Below, in pieces: positions 41,411 to 50,432 of a DNA stretch of 64,000 nucleotides. Source of the DNA: an uncultured Porphyromonadaceae bacterium (GTDB lineage: Bacteria > Bacteroidota > Bacteroidia > Bacteroidales > Barnesiellaceae_A); NCBI GenBank assembly GCA_900538705.1, contig UPZG01000004.1, positions 1-64,000 of the forward strand, in the 5' to 3' direction. A program made the position numbers and the translations under genes. Under the pieces are notes generated by a model. That model saw only the letters and a program-made list of their open reading frames with translations, did no database searches and was not told the origin of the DNA. Every line of letters starts with the position of its first letter. The stretch's first letter is position 1.

Positions 41411-43900
41411 CTATGCCAGGTCGACTACCGTGATGCCTGCGCCACCCAGTTGTACATGCTCGTCGGCAAAATGTTCTACGCCGTTTACCCCTTTCAGATA
41501 TTGTCGTATTGCACTGCGCAAGGCTCCGGTGCCTGTTCCGTGCAATATTCTTACCCGGCTGCAACTTACCTGTATGGCATCGTCTATGAAGTAGGCTATA
41601 GCTTGCAAGGCTTCGTCGACTCTCATGCCGCGCACATCTATTTCGTTGGTAAATGAGAGCTGTTTTTCACGCATGTCTTCGTATGTCGATGCGCTGATAA
41701 AGGTCGATTTTTGTGTATTGTTGTTTTTTAGTTTTTTGCGGTCGGTTTTTTCTATTCTGTCGAGCTTAATCTTAGATTGTACCAATCCGAATGCTACGGT
41801 AGCCTCTTTGGCTCCTAGTTCTATTACTTCACCTATGGTCGATTCTCCTTTTATTCTCACAGCGTCGCCTATGGCAATAGGAGTGTCGGCTGCTGTAGTA
41901 GTCTCACTGTTGCGTTCAGAGACATTGTTCTTGGTATTCTTATGCCTTTGTTTGCCGCGCAGTTTCTTTATTTCATGTTCTATTTTATCATGTGAGTTGG
42001 GCACATTTTCGTCTTGCAGTTGTGCCTTGTACTCTTCGAGTTTTTTGCGGGCTTCTTTGGTCGCCTCCTTACTGGCTTGAGCTTCTTTTATAGTGCGAAT
42101 GGTGTTTTCAATGCGGGCATTTGTCTCTGCAAGGAGAGAGCGTGCTTCCTGTCGTGCTTTGGCAATATACTCTTTGCGTTCCTTGTCTATCTGTTCGAGA
42201 TTTTGGGCATAACGGGCGGTGAGCTCTTCGAGCTGTTTCTCTTTGAGCCTGATGTTTTGCCGTTTGTTTTCCCAGTAACGCTTGTCGCGAACAATGTCTT
42301 GCAGATATTTGTCCATCGATATATAATCTCGGCCTACAATTTCGGAAGCCTCGGCAATTACCTCTTCAGGTAGTCCTATCTTGCGTGCTATTTCTATGGC
42401 AAATGAGCTGCCGGGGTTACCTATGGACAGTATAAAGAGGGGTTGCATCTTGTGACGGTCGTAGAGCATAGCACCGTTGACGATACCATCCGTATCTTCG
42501 GCAAATTTTTTCAGATTTTGGTAGTGCGTCGTGATGACGCCAAACGACCGGTGCTTGTTGAAGCGGTCGAGTAGTGCCTCGGCTATGGCTCCACCTATTT
42601 GCGGTTCGGTACCGCCGCCAAATTCGTCGATAAGCAACAGCGAGCGTTCGTCACAGTACTTTACGCACTGTTTCATGTGCGACAAGTGTGAGCTGTAAGT
42701 ACTCAAGTCGTCTTCTATCGATTGTTCGTCGCCAATGTCTATGAATATCTTGTCGAATATGCCCATGTGAGAGTTTTCGTACAAGGGAACAGGCATTCCG
42801 CATTGCATCATATACTGCAACAATCCTACGGTTTTGAGGCATACCGATTTACCTCCGGCATTAGGACCTGATATAAGCAAGATACGGTGGTCGGCATCGA
42901 GGGTAATGTCGAGAGGTACGGGCGTTTTGCCCTGTTTCTGCAAGGCTAACATCAGTAGCGGGTGTATCGCGTGGTACCACTCTATTTGACAATTTCTTTC
43001 GATGTGTGGTAGTCGGGCATCAATCTCTATTGAAAAGAGAGCTTTAGCCCGTATATAATCAATGCGAGCGAGAAAGTCGTACGATGCGGAAATTTCGTTG
43101 ATGTGCGGACGCAGGGTGTCGGTAAAGGCTACGAGAATGCGCACTATCTCGTGGCGCTCCTCAATCTCTAGTTCACGTACATGGTTGTTGGCTTCAACGA
43201 CTTCGGCGGGTTCTATAAATACGGTTTTGCCGCTGGCCGATTCGTCATGTACGATACCGCTGATTTTCCGTTTGAAGGAAGGAGCTACAGGGATAACCAG
43301 TCGGCCATCGCGAACCGAGGGGGTTACATCGCGGTCGACATATCCTTCGCTTTGTGCGCGGCGTAATATGCCCGACAGGATTTGTGAAATACTCGATATG
43401 GTAGCCGTAATATTGCGTCGGATACTTTGCAGGGTAGCCGACGCATTATCTTTCACTGTCCCGTTTTTGTCTATGATGCGATCTATATCGGCAATGAGGC
43501 GTGGATAGGTTGTCACTCCCTGAGCTTGTTCGGCCAAATAGGGATAGGGTGACGCTTCGTCATTATTGTTGTGGAAGAAGGCGATAACACGCCTGATAGT
43601 ATCTAACGAGCGGCGCAGGTCGTGCAGTTCTTTTACTTCTATAAATGTGCCTTCTATCCTTATTCGACGTAAGATAGGCTTTACGTCAAAGAAACTGTCT
43701 GATGGAAATTCGTTGTCGCTGCGCATGATTTGCATCATTTCATCGGTGAGGTGCAATTGTTTCATGATGCTATCATAGCTGGTCATAAACTCCATCTTGT
43801 CGACAAGCTCACGACCCAAACTGCCGATGCAACGATTTCGTAAAATTTCTCGTATTTGGTCGAACCCTACTTTTTGTTCGTAATTGTCGGGATATATCAC
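41411..43900 (-). CDS. mutS2: Endonuclease MutS2
   Basis: 829 residues. MutS core and clamp region, ABC-type ATPase with Walker A GPNAGGKSVCLKTVG, the signature region LSTYSSHLSHMKQ and Walker B LLLIDEFGGGTEP, a long coiled coil (KRQNIRLKEKQLEELTARYAQNLEQI), a KOW-like region (IAIGDAVRIKGESTIGEVIEL) and a C-terminal Smr nuclease domain (DVRGMRVDEALQAI ... VRILHGTGTGALRSAI). It acts on branched DNA and, in some bacteria, on stalled ribosomes. The start is GTG at 43900: a TGA lies four codons upstream and no suitable ATG occurs near the conserved N terminus. Confidence 0.95.
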   Translation of the reverse strand: MIYPDNYEQKVGFDQIREILRNRCIGSLGRELVDKMEFMTSYDSIMKQLHLTDEMMQIMRSDNEFPSDSFFDVKPILRRIRIEGTFIEVKELHDLRRSLDTIRRVIAFFHNNNDEASPYPYLAEQAQGVTTYPRLIADIDRIIDKNGTVKDNASATLQSIRRNITATISSISQILSGILRRAQSEGYVDRDVTPSVRDGRLVIPVAPSFKRKISGIVHDESASGKTVFIEPAEVVEANNHVRELEIEERHEIVRILVAFTDTLRPHINEISASYDFLARIDYIRAKALFSIEIDARLPHIERNCQIEWYHAIHPLLMLALQKQGKTPVPLDITLDADHRILLISGPNAGGKSVCLKTVGLLQYMMQCGMPVPLYENSHMGIFDKIFIDIGDEQSIEDDLSTYSSHLSHMKQCVKYCDERSLLLIDEFGGGTEPQIGGAIAEALLDRFNKHRSFGVITTHYQNLKKFAEDTDGIVNGAMLYDRHKMQPLFILSIGNPGSSFAIEIARKIGLPEEVIAEASEIVGRDYISMDKYLQDIVRDKRYWENKRQNIRLKEKQLEELTARYAQNLEQIDKERKEYIAKARQEARSLLAETNARIENTIRTIKEAQASKEATKEARKKLEEYKAQLQDENVPNSHDKIEHEIKKLRGKQRHKNTKNNVSERNSETTTAADTPIAIGDAVRIKGESTIGEVIELGAKEATVAFGLVQSKIKLDRIEKTDRKKLKNNNTQKSTFISASTYEDMREKQLSFTNEIDVRGMRVDEALQAIAYFIDDAIQVSCSRVRILHGTGTGALRSAIRQYLKGVNGVEHFADEHVQLGGAGITVVDLA

Positions 43901-43925
43901 GTCGGTACTTCAATTTTTGGTCCTG

Positions 43926-43933
43926 CAAAAATA
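43926..43933 (-). promoter_or_regulatory. -7 box of mutS2
   Basis: TATTTTTG exact match, 25 bases upstream of the GTG start. Confidence 0.6.
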
Positions 43934-44232
43934 ATAAAATATTGGCATATAGTATTTTTACGATGAGTTGTGCCGGTGTATTAATTGATGTATTGCTAAC
44001 TTTTGAGAATTTTAGAAAACGACAAACAGACTGAAAAGTTCTCGGTTAAACATCTGATAGAAAAACTACTGCTCTGCAGATAGGTGAGAGGCTTATTGAT
44101 AAATTATATTATGATACTTTTATAATATATCACTTATTCTGGGACAAATGGAAGAGTGTTGCTAAAATGTGAAAAAATCGTAACATAATAGTTTTGTGTG
44201 TCAAAGTCCTTTTATGATATTGAAAAGTTTAG
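43934..44232. other. Intergenic, AT-rich, nothing recognised
   Basis: Between the mutS2 promoter and the promoter at 44233. No hairpin with a U-tract and no coding frame was recognised. Confidence 0.4.
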
Positions 44233-44240
44233 TATATTTG
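44233..44240 (+). promoter_or_regulatory. -7 box of intergenic structured RNA
   Basis: TATATTTG exact match; predicted transcript start near 44246. Confidence 0.55.
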
Positions 44241-44245
44241 CGTCG

Positions 44246-44468
44246 TGAGGATGGCGTGTGGCTTTCCTATGATTTAATGAAATGATTATAAAGTTTGTAG
44301 CATTTTGTATAATATAAAATGCTACAACGTGTCTAAAATTGATTGCTTTGTTTAATTGTATGGTATAAATCGATGTATCCAAAAGGGGGTAAAGTGGTAA
44401 AATTTATCCCTTGTCCATCTCCAAATGGATTCCGACGGGTTAGACTGAGAAGTTCAGCCCGTCTTTTT
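44246..44468 (+). ncRNA. Candidate structured RNA (~220 bases) between mutS2 and the efflux operon
   Basis: Bounded by a promoter box and an intrinsic terminator. Visible helices: a perfect 12-bp hairpin TTGTAGCATTTT (44295-44306) with AAAATGCTACAA (44316-44327); GGGGTAAA with TTTATCCC around 44386-44410 (one wobble); TCCAT/ATGGA around 44415-44430; and terminator GACGGG (44434-44439) with CCCGTC (44458-44463), inner CTGA/TCAG, then five T. No long ORF. It does not match the end-to-end pairing of 6S RNA or the size of RNase P RNA as I know them. The next gene starts 367 bases later, so an independent RNA is more likely than a leader. Confidence 0.55.
44434..44468 (+). terminator. Intrinsic terminator of the 44246 RNA
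   Basis: GACGGG/CCCGTC with inner CTGA/TCAG and five T. Confidence 0.75.
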
Positions 44469-44790
44469 GTTCCTGCTTGTCTTATTGTTGCATTTGATAA
44501 ATGATGGTAGGTAGTCTTTGTGGTAGCATTATGGCATACCTATTACGATAGCGCCATAACTCAAAGCTCTTTGATTTACCTCTTTAGATGAGTGTTGTGG
44601 GAGTTGTATGGATGTTGAACGATGTGATATTACTCATTTTTATAGGTTATCTTGTGTCACGGAATAGTATATAGCATGTGTTATGGATATTTTGGTTTTT
44701 ATTTTAATTGATTTATAATCAATTGTTTATTACGGCCTATAAAATTCGTTAAATCAGATTCTCGCTATTGATTATGCACTGTATTCGACA
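44469..44790. other. Intergenic, nothing recognised
   Basis: AT-rich spacer before the TetR promoter; no credible ORF or strong hairpin seen. Confidence 0.4.
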
Positions 44791-44798
44791 TATCTTTG
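44791..44798 (+). promoter_or_regulatory. -7 box of TetR/exporter operon
   Basis: TATCTTTG exact match, 36 bases upstream of the ATG at 44835. Confidence 0.6.
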
Positions 44799-44801
44799 TA
44801 C

Positions 44802-44815
44802 TAACACGTTTGTTA
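44802..44815 (+). promoter_or_regulatory. Probable TetR operator
   Basis: TAACA-CGTT-TGTTA, 5-bp half sites spaced by 4 bases, directly at the predicted transcript start. TTGTTAAACAA overlaps as a second imperfect repeat. The position suits autorepression by the TetR protein encoded 20 bases downstream. Confidence 0.5.
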
Positions 44816-44834
44816 AACAAGCTTGATAGTAATT

Positions 44835-45494
44835 ATGACAACTAATAGAGTAAATCTAAAGGAAAAGCATAAAATCCTCAGTAAAGATACAGAGCAGGCG
44901 ATATTGCTTGCGGCCGAGCAGGAGTTTATGCAGAAAGGCTATGATGGCGCCAAAACGGTCTCTATAGCTCATAATGCCGGTGTGACACATGCTATGTTAC
45001 ATTACTATTTTGGTACCAAGGAGCGGCTGTTCAATAAAATTTTCAATGAGAAGCTGTCGTTGTTGGGCAAGATGGTTACAGATGTCATAATTGAGCCTGA
45101 TACAACCCCCTTGGAGAAAATAACGGCAGTGGTAGACCGTCATTTTGAGTTTTTGGTTGAGCATCCCGATTTACCTCGCTTTTTGCTTAACGAGCTTGCT
45201 TACAATCCTCAACGGCGCAGCTTGATGGAGCATAAGTTGCGTGTTGCATGGGCCAAATGGCTCTCGCCATTGCAACGCGAATGGGATGAAATGATAGTGG
45301 CCGAAAGAATGAAGCCTATCGCTATGATAGACTTTATCTTAGATGTAGTTTCGTTAAATTTATTCGTTTTTCTGGCGTTGCCGGCATTAGATATGGTTAT
45401 AGAAAAATTTTATGGTTCACGCGAGGCTTTTTATGAAGCCCGCAAGCGCGAGAATGTGAAGATAATCATGCAACGGCTGTCGCAAAATAGTTGA
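44835..45494 (+). CDS. TetR-family transcriptional regulator
   Basis: 219 residues from the ATG at 44835 (the TTG at 44823 is less likely). N-terminal TetR HTH: QAILLAAEQEFMQKGYDGAKTVSIAHNAGVTHAMLHYYFGTKERLFNKIF. The C-terminal ligand domain is helical (FEFLVEHPDLPRFLLNELAYN; FILDVVSLNLFVFLALPAL). Its stop overlaps the start region of the TolC gene, so it is the first gene of the exporter operon and most likely its repressor. The inducer is unknown. Confidence 0.92.
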   Translation: MTTNRVNLKEKHKILSKDTEQAILLAAEQEFMQKGYDGAKTVSIAHNAGVTHAMLHYYFGTKERLFNKIFNEKLSLLGKMVTDVIIEPDTTPLEKITAVVDRHFEFLVEHPDLPRFLLNELAYNPQRRSLMEHKLRVAWAKWLSPLQREWDEMIVAERMKPIAMIDFILDVVSLNLFVFLALPALDMVIEKFYGSREAFYEARKRENVKIIMQRLSQNS

Positions 45495-45499
45495 TGTGT

Positions 45500-46792
45500 A
45501 TGAATAGGATAATAGTTATATGTATATATTGCGCATTGGGCGTGCTGCATGCTCTTTCGCAAGTGACTGTAGAGGATTGTCAGCGTAAGGCACAAGAAAA
45601 CTATCCTCTTATTCGGCAGTATGATTTGGTAGATAAGATGACAGGGCTGTCGCTCTCTAATGCCGCAAAGGCTTATTTACCGCAAGTAACCTTGTCGGCA
45701 CAAGCTACATATCAATCGGATGTTGCTTCGTTTCCTGCTGAGATAGAAAATCTTTTCTCTCTCATGGGAGTAGAGATGCATGGGCTCAACCGTGACCAAT
45801 ATAGGGTGATGCTTGATGTAAGTCAGGTAATATGGGATGGTGGTGCTACTAAGGCTCGTAGAGAGATGGAACGGGCTGAAGGCGAGGTGTCGAAGCAAAA
45901 TATTGCGGTAGAGCTGTATGCCTTGGGGAAAAGGGTCAATGACCTCTATTTCGGAATCCTTTTATTGGAAGAGCAACTGGCACAAAACGATGAGATGAAG
46001 CGGCTTCTGCAAGAAAACTATAATAATGTATCGGCTATGGTTACTAATGGGGTAGCATTGCCCAGTGATCTTGATGCAGTAGAAGTAGAGTTGCTCACGA
46101 CACAGCAGCAACGAGTACAGATAGAGTCGTCGTTGTCTGTGTATCGCAAGATGCTGGCCATACTTGTTGGAGACGAAAATATAGAACATGCTACACTTAC
46201 CAAGCCTGCATATACTGACGTATGGATGGAATCGGGTATTGACGAGCGACCCGAAATGCGGTTGTATGATGCACAAATATCTCGCTTAGATGCGCAACGG
46301 CAGAGTATAAATGCATCGGTAATGCCTCAATTTGGAGCCTTCGCACAAGGCTTTTATGGCAATCCCGGTTTGAACATGTTTAACGATATGGTGGAGAACC
46401 GTTGGTCGTGGAACTATATTGTCGGAGTGAGAATGCAGTGGAATATAAGCAGTTTTTATACCCGTAAGAATAGTCTCTCAAAGATAGAATTTGCACGAAA
46501 GCAGGTGGAGAATACACGTGAGACGTTCCGATTTAATACGGCTCTGAAACTTTCGGAAGAGCAGCAAACTGTAGAACGTTTGCAAAAGGTGGCCGCTGAA
46601 GATGATAAGATTATAGCATTGCGTACATCGATACGCCAAGCAGCTGAAGCCAAACTGCAAAACGGAGTGATAAGCGTAAATGACCTTCTTGCCGAGTTGA
46701 CGAAAGAAAACAATGCGAAAATAACACGTTCGATACATGAAATAGAGTTACTGAAAAGTATTTACGATATAAAACTGACACGTAATGAATAG
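45500..46792 (+). CDS. TolC-family outer-membrane efflux protein
   Basis: 430 residues. Signal peptide (MNRIIVICIYCALGVLHALSQ), then two OEP repeats with the usual long helices (CQRKAQENYPLIRQYDLVDKMTGLSLSNAAKAYLPQVTLSAQATY; QRQSINASVMPQFGAFAQGFYGNPG; KNSLSKIEFARKQVENTRETF). Forms the trimeric outer-membrane channel of the tripartite exporter. The ATG at 45494 (MCMNRII) is an alternative start overlapping the tetR stop. The downstream adaptor gene overlaps by 8 bases. Confidence 0.9.
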   Translation: MNRIIVICIYCALGVLHALSQVTVEDCQRKAQENYPLIRQYDLVDKMTGLSLSNAAKAYLPQVTLSAQATYQSDVASFPAEIENLFSLMGVEMHGLNRDQYRVMLDVSQVIWDGGATKARREMERAEGEVSKQNIAVELYALGKRVNDLYFGILLLEEQLAQNDEMKRLLQENYNNVSAMVTNGVALPSDLDAVEVELLTTQQQRVQIESSLSVYRKMLAILVGDENIEHATLTKPAYTDVWMESGIDERPEMRLYDAQISRLDAQRQSINASVMPQFGAFAQGFYGNPGLNMFNDMVENRWSWNYIVGVRMQWNISSFYTRKNSLSKIEFARKQVENTRETFRFNTALKLSEEQQTVERLQKVAAEDDKIIALRTSIRQAAEAKLQNGVISVNDLLAELTKENNAKITRSIHEIELLKSIYDIKLTRNE

Positions 46793-47693
46793 GTCGATGA
46801 TGAATTTGGGGGTAGTGGCTTGTGTACTACTTCTTGCACTGCCGGGATGCAACGACGATGGTAAGTTCGAAGCAGCGGGGACGTTTGAGGCTACCGAGGT
46901 GACGGTATCGAGTGAAGCTTCGGGGCGTATTTTGTGGATAGATATGGCCGAAGGCGATACGGTGCAACCACATAAGTTGGTAGGTGTGATAGACTCTGTA
47001 CAGCTCTATCTTGCCAAGTTGCAGGCTGAGCAGGCGCTTGCTTCGGCACGTAGCAGTCGTCCCGACGTAGAAAAGCAGATTGCTGCATTGAAAGAACAGA
47101 TTGCCAAGCAAGAATATGAGCGTGCCCGTGTAGAAAAGTTGGTAGAAGCCCAAGCAGCTACTACAAAGCAACTCGATGATGTGGAGGCTCAAATAGCGGT
47201 ATTACGCAGCCAGTTAACGGCTCAAGAATCTGTTTTACATAATAATGTAGGGAGTGCCGATGCCCAGATCGCGACGGCTCGAATACAAGTGGAACAGGCT
47301 GCCGACCGGTTGTCGAAGTGCAAGATATATTCACCTGTAGCAGGAACTATATTGACTCGATATATCGAGGCAGGCGAGTATGTTGTGCAGGGTAAGCCGT
47401 TATTTAAGGTGGCCGATTTGCAACATGTATATCTGAGGGCTTATGTCACTTCAGTTCAATTGGCCGATATAGTCCTGGGCGATACGGTAACCGTATATGC
47501 CGATTTTGGTGGAGACCATAGGCGTGAGTATAAGGGGCGTGTGGCATGGATTGCTTCGGAAAGTGAGTTTACGCCTAAAAGCATACCTACGAAAGACGAC
47601 CGTGCCAACCTTGTATATGCCGTAAAAGTAGCTGTTGAAAACGACGGCTATATTAAGTTGGGTATGTATGGAGAAATAGCGTTAGATAAGTGA
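46785..47693 (+). CDS. HlyD/YbhG-like periplasmic adaptor lipoprotein
   Basis: 302 residues. The lipoprotein signal ends LLLALPGC. A biotinyl-lipoyl-like half (EVTVSSEASGRILWIDMAEGDTV) is followed by a coiled-coil hairpin (ARSSRPDVEKQIAALKEQIAKQEYERARVEKLV and AQIAVLRSQLTAQESV), the second lipoyl half (KIYSPVAGTILTRYIEAGEYV) and a beta-barrel domain (LRAYVTSVQLADIVLGDTVTVYADFGG). It bridges the ABC transporter and the TolC-like channel. Its closest familiar relative is YbhG of the E. coli YbhGFSR exporter. Confidence 0.9.
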   Translation: MNRSMMNLGVVACVLLLALPGCNDDGKFEAAGTFEATEVTVSSEASGRILWIDMAEGDTVQPHKLVGVIDSVQLYLAKLQAEQALASARSSRPDVEKQIAALKEQIAKQEYERARVEKLVEAQAATTKQLDDVEAQIAVLRSQLTAQESVLHNNVGSADAQIATARIQVEQAADRLSKCKIYSPVAGTILTRYIEAGEYVVQGKPLFKVADLQHVYLRAYVTSVQLADIVLGDTVTVYADFGGDHRREYKGRVAWIASESEFTPKSIPTKDDRANLVYAVKVAVENDGYIKLGMYGEIALDK

Positions 47694-47694
47694 T

Positions 47695-48606
47695 ATGGAT
47701 GCTATTATAACCGAACGGCTGACCCAAAATTATGGCAACGTCAGGGCCTTGAAAGAGGTCTCTTTTGCTGTACATCGCGGCGAACTGTATGGTATTATAG
47801 GTGCCGATGGGGCAGGGAAGACTACGTTGTTCAGGATTTTGGCAACTCTTATACTGCCTAAGAGCGGTAGAGCTTGGGTCGACGGGTACGATGTAAAAGC
47901 GCAGTATAAAGAGATACGACAGCGGGTCGGATATATGCCGGGGCGTTTCTCTCTCTATCTCGATTTGAGTGTTGAGGAGAATCTATCGTTTTATGCTTCG
48001 GTATTTGGTACGACAATCAGGGAGAATTATGCGTTGGTAGCACCCATATATAAGCAGATAGAGCCTTTTGCACGGCGTAAGGCCGGAAACCTATCTGGAG
48101 GCATGAAACAAAAGCTTGCCCTTTGTTGTGCCTTGATACACAAGCCATCGGTACTCTTCCTTGACGAACCTACTACCGGAGTCGACCCCGTAAGTCGGCA
48201 GGAATTTTGGGAAATGCTGGCTACTTTGCGTAGTTATGGAATAACGATACTTGTATCGACTCCCTATATGGATGAGGCCAATCGTTGCGACCGCATAGCC
48301 CTCATGCGTGAAGGTGAGTTTATGCAGGTAGATACACCTCAGCATATCATTGCGTCGTATAGCGAAACGTTGTGGGCTGCTGCGAGCGACGACATGTACC
48401 GCCTCTTGGGCGACATAAGGAATTTCAAGGGTGTAAAAAGGTGTTATACCTTTGGTGTGGAGCATCATTTTACGGCCGATGAGGTAACGGTAGAGAGCTT
48501 GCGTGCATATCTTGCCACCCGAGGATATAAAGAATTGACTATACGACGTGTATCGGCTACGATAGAAGATTGTTACATGCAATTGGAAGACAAATATCAT
48601 GGATAA
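47695..48606 (+). CDS. ABC transporter ATPase (YbhF N-half-like)
   Basis: 303 residues. Walker A is GADGAGKTT (Asp where Asn is usual), signature LSGGMKQKLAL, Walker B LFLDEPTTGVDP, and a switch-region Thr in LVSTPYMDEANRCDR in place of the common His. About 75 C-terminal residues extend past the ATPase core. The pair of ATPases here corresponds to the two halves of the fused YbhF protein, here as separate genes overlapping by 8 bases. Confidence 0.92.
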   Translation: MDAIITERLTQNYGNVRALKEVSFAVHRGELYGIIGADGAGKTTLFRILATLILPKSGRAWVDGYDVKAQYKEIRQRVGYMPGRFSLYLDLSVEENLSFYASVFGTTIRENYALVAPIYKQIEPFARRKAGNLSGGMKQKLALCCALIHKPSVLFLDEPTTGVDPVSRQEFWEMLATLRSYGITILVSTPYMDEANRCDRIALMREGEFMQVDTPQHIIASYSETLWAAASDDMYRLLGDIRNFKGVKRCYTFGVEHHFTADEVTVESLRAYLATRGYKELTIRRVSATIEDCYMQLEDKYHG

Positions 48607-49336
48607 TGTCATAAAAGTAGAAGAGCTTACCAAGCGTTTTGGCAACTTTACAGCTGTAGACCATATAAGTTTTGCTGTCGAGAGAGGAGAAATATTCGGT
48701 TTCTTGGGTGCTAACGGTGCGGGTAAGACAACGGCGATGAGGATGTTGTGCGGGTTGAGCCGTCCGACGTCCGGCAGAGGGATGGTGGCCGGTTATGACA
48801 TAGAGACACAATACGAAGATATCAAGAACAACATAGGATATATGAGCCAGCGCTTCTCTTTGTATGAAGACCTGAAGGTGTGGGAAAATATACGTCTTTT
48901 TGGCGGAATATATGGTGTAGGCGAGAAGGAGATAAAGAGTCGTACTGATGAGTTGCTTGCCGAGCTTCATTTTGAGAAAGAGCGTAATGCCTATGTCAAA
49001 TCGTTGCCCTTGGGCTGGAAACAAAAGTTGGCTTTCTCGGTAGCCATATTCCATCGTCCGCACATCGTTTTTCTTGATGAACCTACGGGTGGTGTCGACC
49101 CGGCTACACGTCGGCAATTTTGGGAAATGATATATGCTGCGGCCGAACAGGGCATTACTATTTTTGTGACAACGCACTATATGGATGAGGCCGAGTATTG
49201 TAACCGTGTGTCTATAATGGTAGACGGGCGTATAGGCGCATTGGATACGCCTCGTCGGTTGAAGAATCAGTTTGGTGTAAATTCCATGGATGAGGTGTTC
49301 AGGGCATTGGCCCGACATGCATGGCGAAAGGAGTAA
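48599..49336 (+). CDS. ABC transporter ATPase (YbhF C-half-like)
   Basis: 245 residues. Walker A GANGAGKTT, Q-loop YMSQRFSLYEDL, a degenerate signature LPLGWKQKLAF in place of LSGG, Walker B VFLDEPTGGVDP and switch His in TTHYMDEAEYCNR. The LPLG signature is characteristic of the second half of YbhF, so the two ATPases are expected to form an asymmetric heterodimer with one consensus and one degenerate site. It starts inside the end of the preceding gene. Confidence 0.92.
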   Translation: MDNVIKVEELTKRFGNFTAVDHISFAVERGEIFGFLGANGAGKTTAMRMLCGLSRPTSGRGMVAGYDIETQYEDIKNNIGYMSQRFSLYEDLKVWENIRLFGGIYGVGEKEIKSRTDELLAELHFEKERNAYVKSLPLGWKQKLAFSVAIFHRPHIVFLDEPTGGVDPATRRQFWEMIYAAAEQGITIFVTTHYMDEAEYCNRVSIMVDGRIGALDTPRRLKNQFGVNSMDEVFRALARHAWRKE

Positions 49337-49342
49337 GGTGTC

Positions 49343-50431
49343 ATGAAGGTATTTGCGGCATTTGTCAGGAAGGAGTTCCTTCATATTTTCAGAGATAAGC
49401 GCACAATGCTTATTTTGCTTGTCATGCCTGTGTTGATGATTGTTATATTTGGTTTTGCTCTTTCTAACGAAATAAACAATATCAACCTGGTGGTTGTCTC
49501 ATCGCAACGTAGCGAGACAGTACGGCGACTTGTAGAGCGTTTCGCGTCGAATCCATATTTTACAATAGTAGGTGAGTATGCAACGACAGAGCCGGCGATG
49601 CATTTGCTGCGTACCGGAGATGCCGGTATGGCTATTGTCTTAGATAGCGATTTTGACCGGCAGCCGTCGGTGCAGCTGATTGTCGATGCTTCTAATCCTA
49701 ATATGGCGTCGAATGAGGTCTTTTATGCCTCTTCGGTGATACGCCAGGCTATGTCTGATGTTTTTCCTGTGTCTGCGGAGCAAGCATCTGTAACGACACA
49801 CTTACGTATGTTATATAATCCGCAGATGCGTAGCTCCTATAATTTTGTACCGGGTATCATGGGGCTGGTGTTTATTCTCATATCGGCATTGATGACCTCT
49901 ATATCTATAGTCAGGGAGAAGGAACAAGGCACGATGGAAGTGCTTTTGGTCTCTCCAGTACGGCCTATATACATTATCTTATCTAAGATGGTACCCTATT
50001 TGGTAATATCTTGTTTCAATTTGTTGACGATACTCTTTCTTGCCTATTTCCTGTTAGACGTTCCCATGAGTGGTGGTATTGTAGGCCTTTGCATTCTGTC
50101 GTTGGTATATATAATACTTTCGCTGGCATTAGGATTATTTATATCGACTGTGGTAAATACACAGGCTGTGGCAATGTTGGGCTCTGTCATAGGGCTGATG
50201 TTGCCTGTAATGTTGTTGTCGGGCATGATATTCCCTATAGAAAGTATGCCGTTGTTGTTGCAGTATATCTCAGATGTGATACCAGCCAAATGGTATATTA
50301 TGGCGGCGCGTAAAATGATGATAGAGGGACAGTCGTTAGGTCAGGTATATGTAGAGGCTTCGATACTGACGGGAATGACTATTGCATTGATGACATTGTC
50401 GTTGAAGAATTTCAAAAACAGGCTTGGATAG
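49343..50431 (+). CDS. ABC-2 type permease (YbhS/YbhR-like), first
   Basis: 362 residues. An N-terminal membrane segment (MLILLVMPVLMIVIFGFAL) is followed by a periplasmic domain of about 140 residues and five C-terminal helices (IMGLVFILISALMTSISIVREKEQGTMEVLLVSP ... MLPVMLLSGMIFPI). REKEQGTMEVLLVSPV is the ABC-2 motif. It pairs with the following permease to form a heterodimeric pore. Two bases separate its stop from the next start. Confidence 0.9.
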   Translation: MKVFAAFVRKEFLHIFRDKRTMLILLVMPVLMIVIFGFALSNEINNINLVVVSSQRSETVRRLVERFASNPYFTIVGEYATTEPAMHLLRTGDAGMAIVLDSDFDRQPSVQLIVDASNPNMASNEVFYASSVIRQAMSDVFPVSAEQASVTTHLRMLYNPQMRSSYNFVPGIMGLVFILISALMTSISIVREKEQGTMEVLLVSPVRPIYIILSKMVPYLVISCFNLLTILFLAYFLLDVPMSGGIVGLCILSLVYIILSLALGLFISTVVNTQAVAMLGSVIGLMLPVMLLSGMIFPIESMPLLLQYISDVIPAKWYIMAARKMMIEGQSLGQVYVEASILTGMTIALMTLSLKNFKNRLG

Positions 50432-50432
50432 T

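Noticed and set aside
44246..44468. Identification of the structured RNA as 6S or tmRNA
   Set aside because: The ends do not pair as in 6S RNA, no tRNA-like acceptor with TTCGA arm or tag-peptide frame is visible, and the length is too short for tmRNA.
48599..49336. Degenerate ABC signature (LPLG) as evidence of a dead transporter
   Set aside because: The same degenerate signature is normal in the second half of YbhF-type ATPases.
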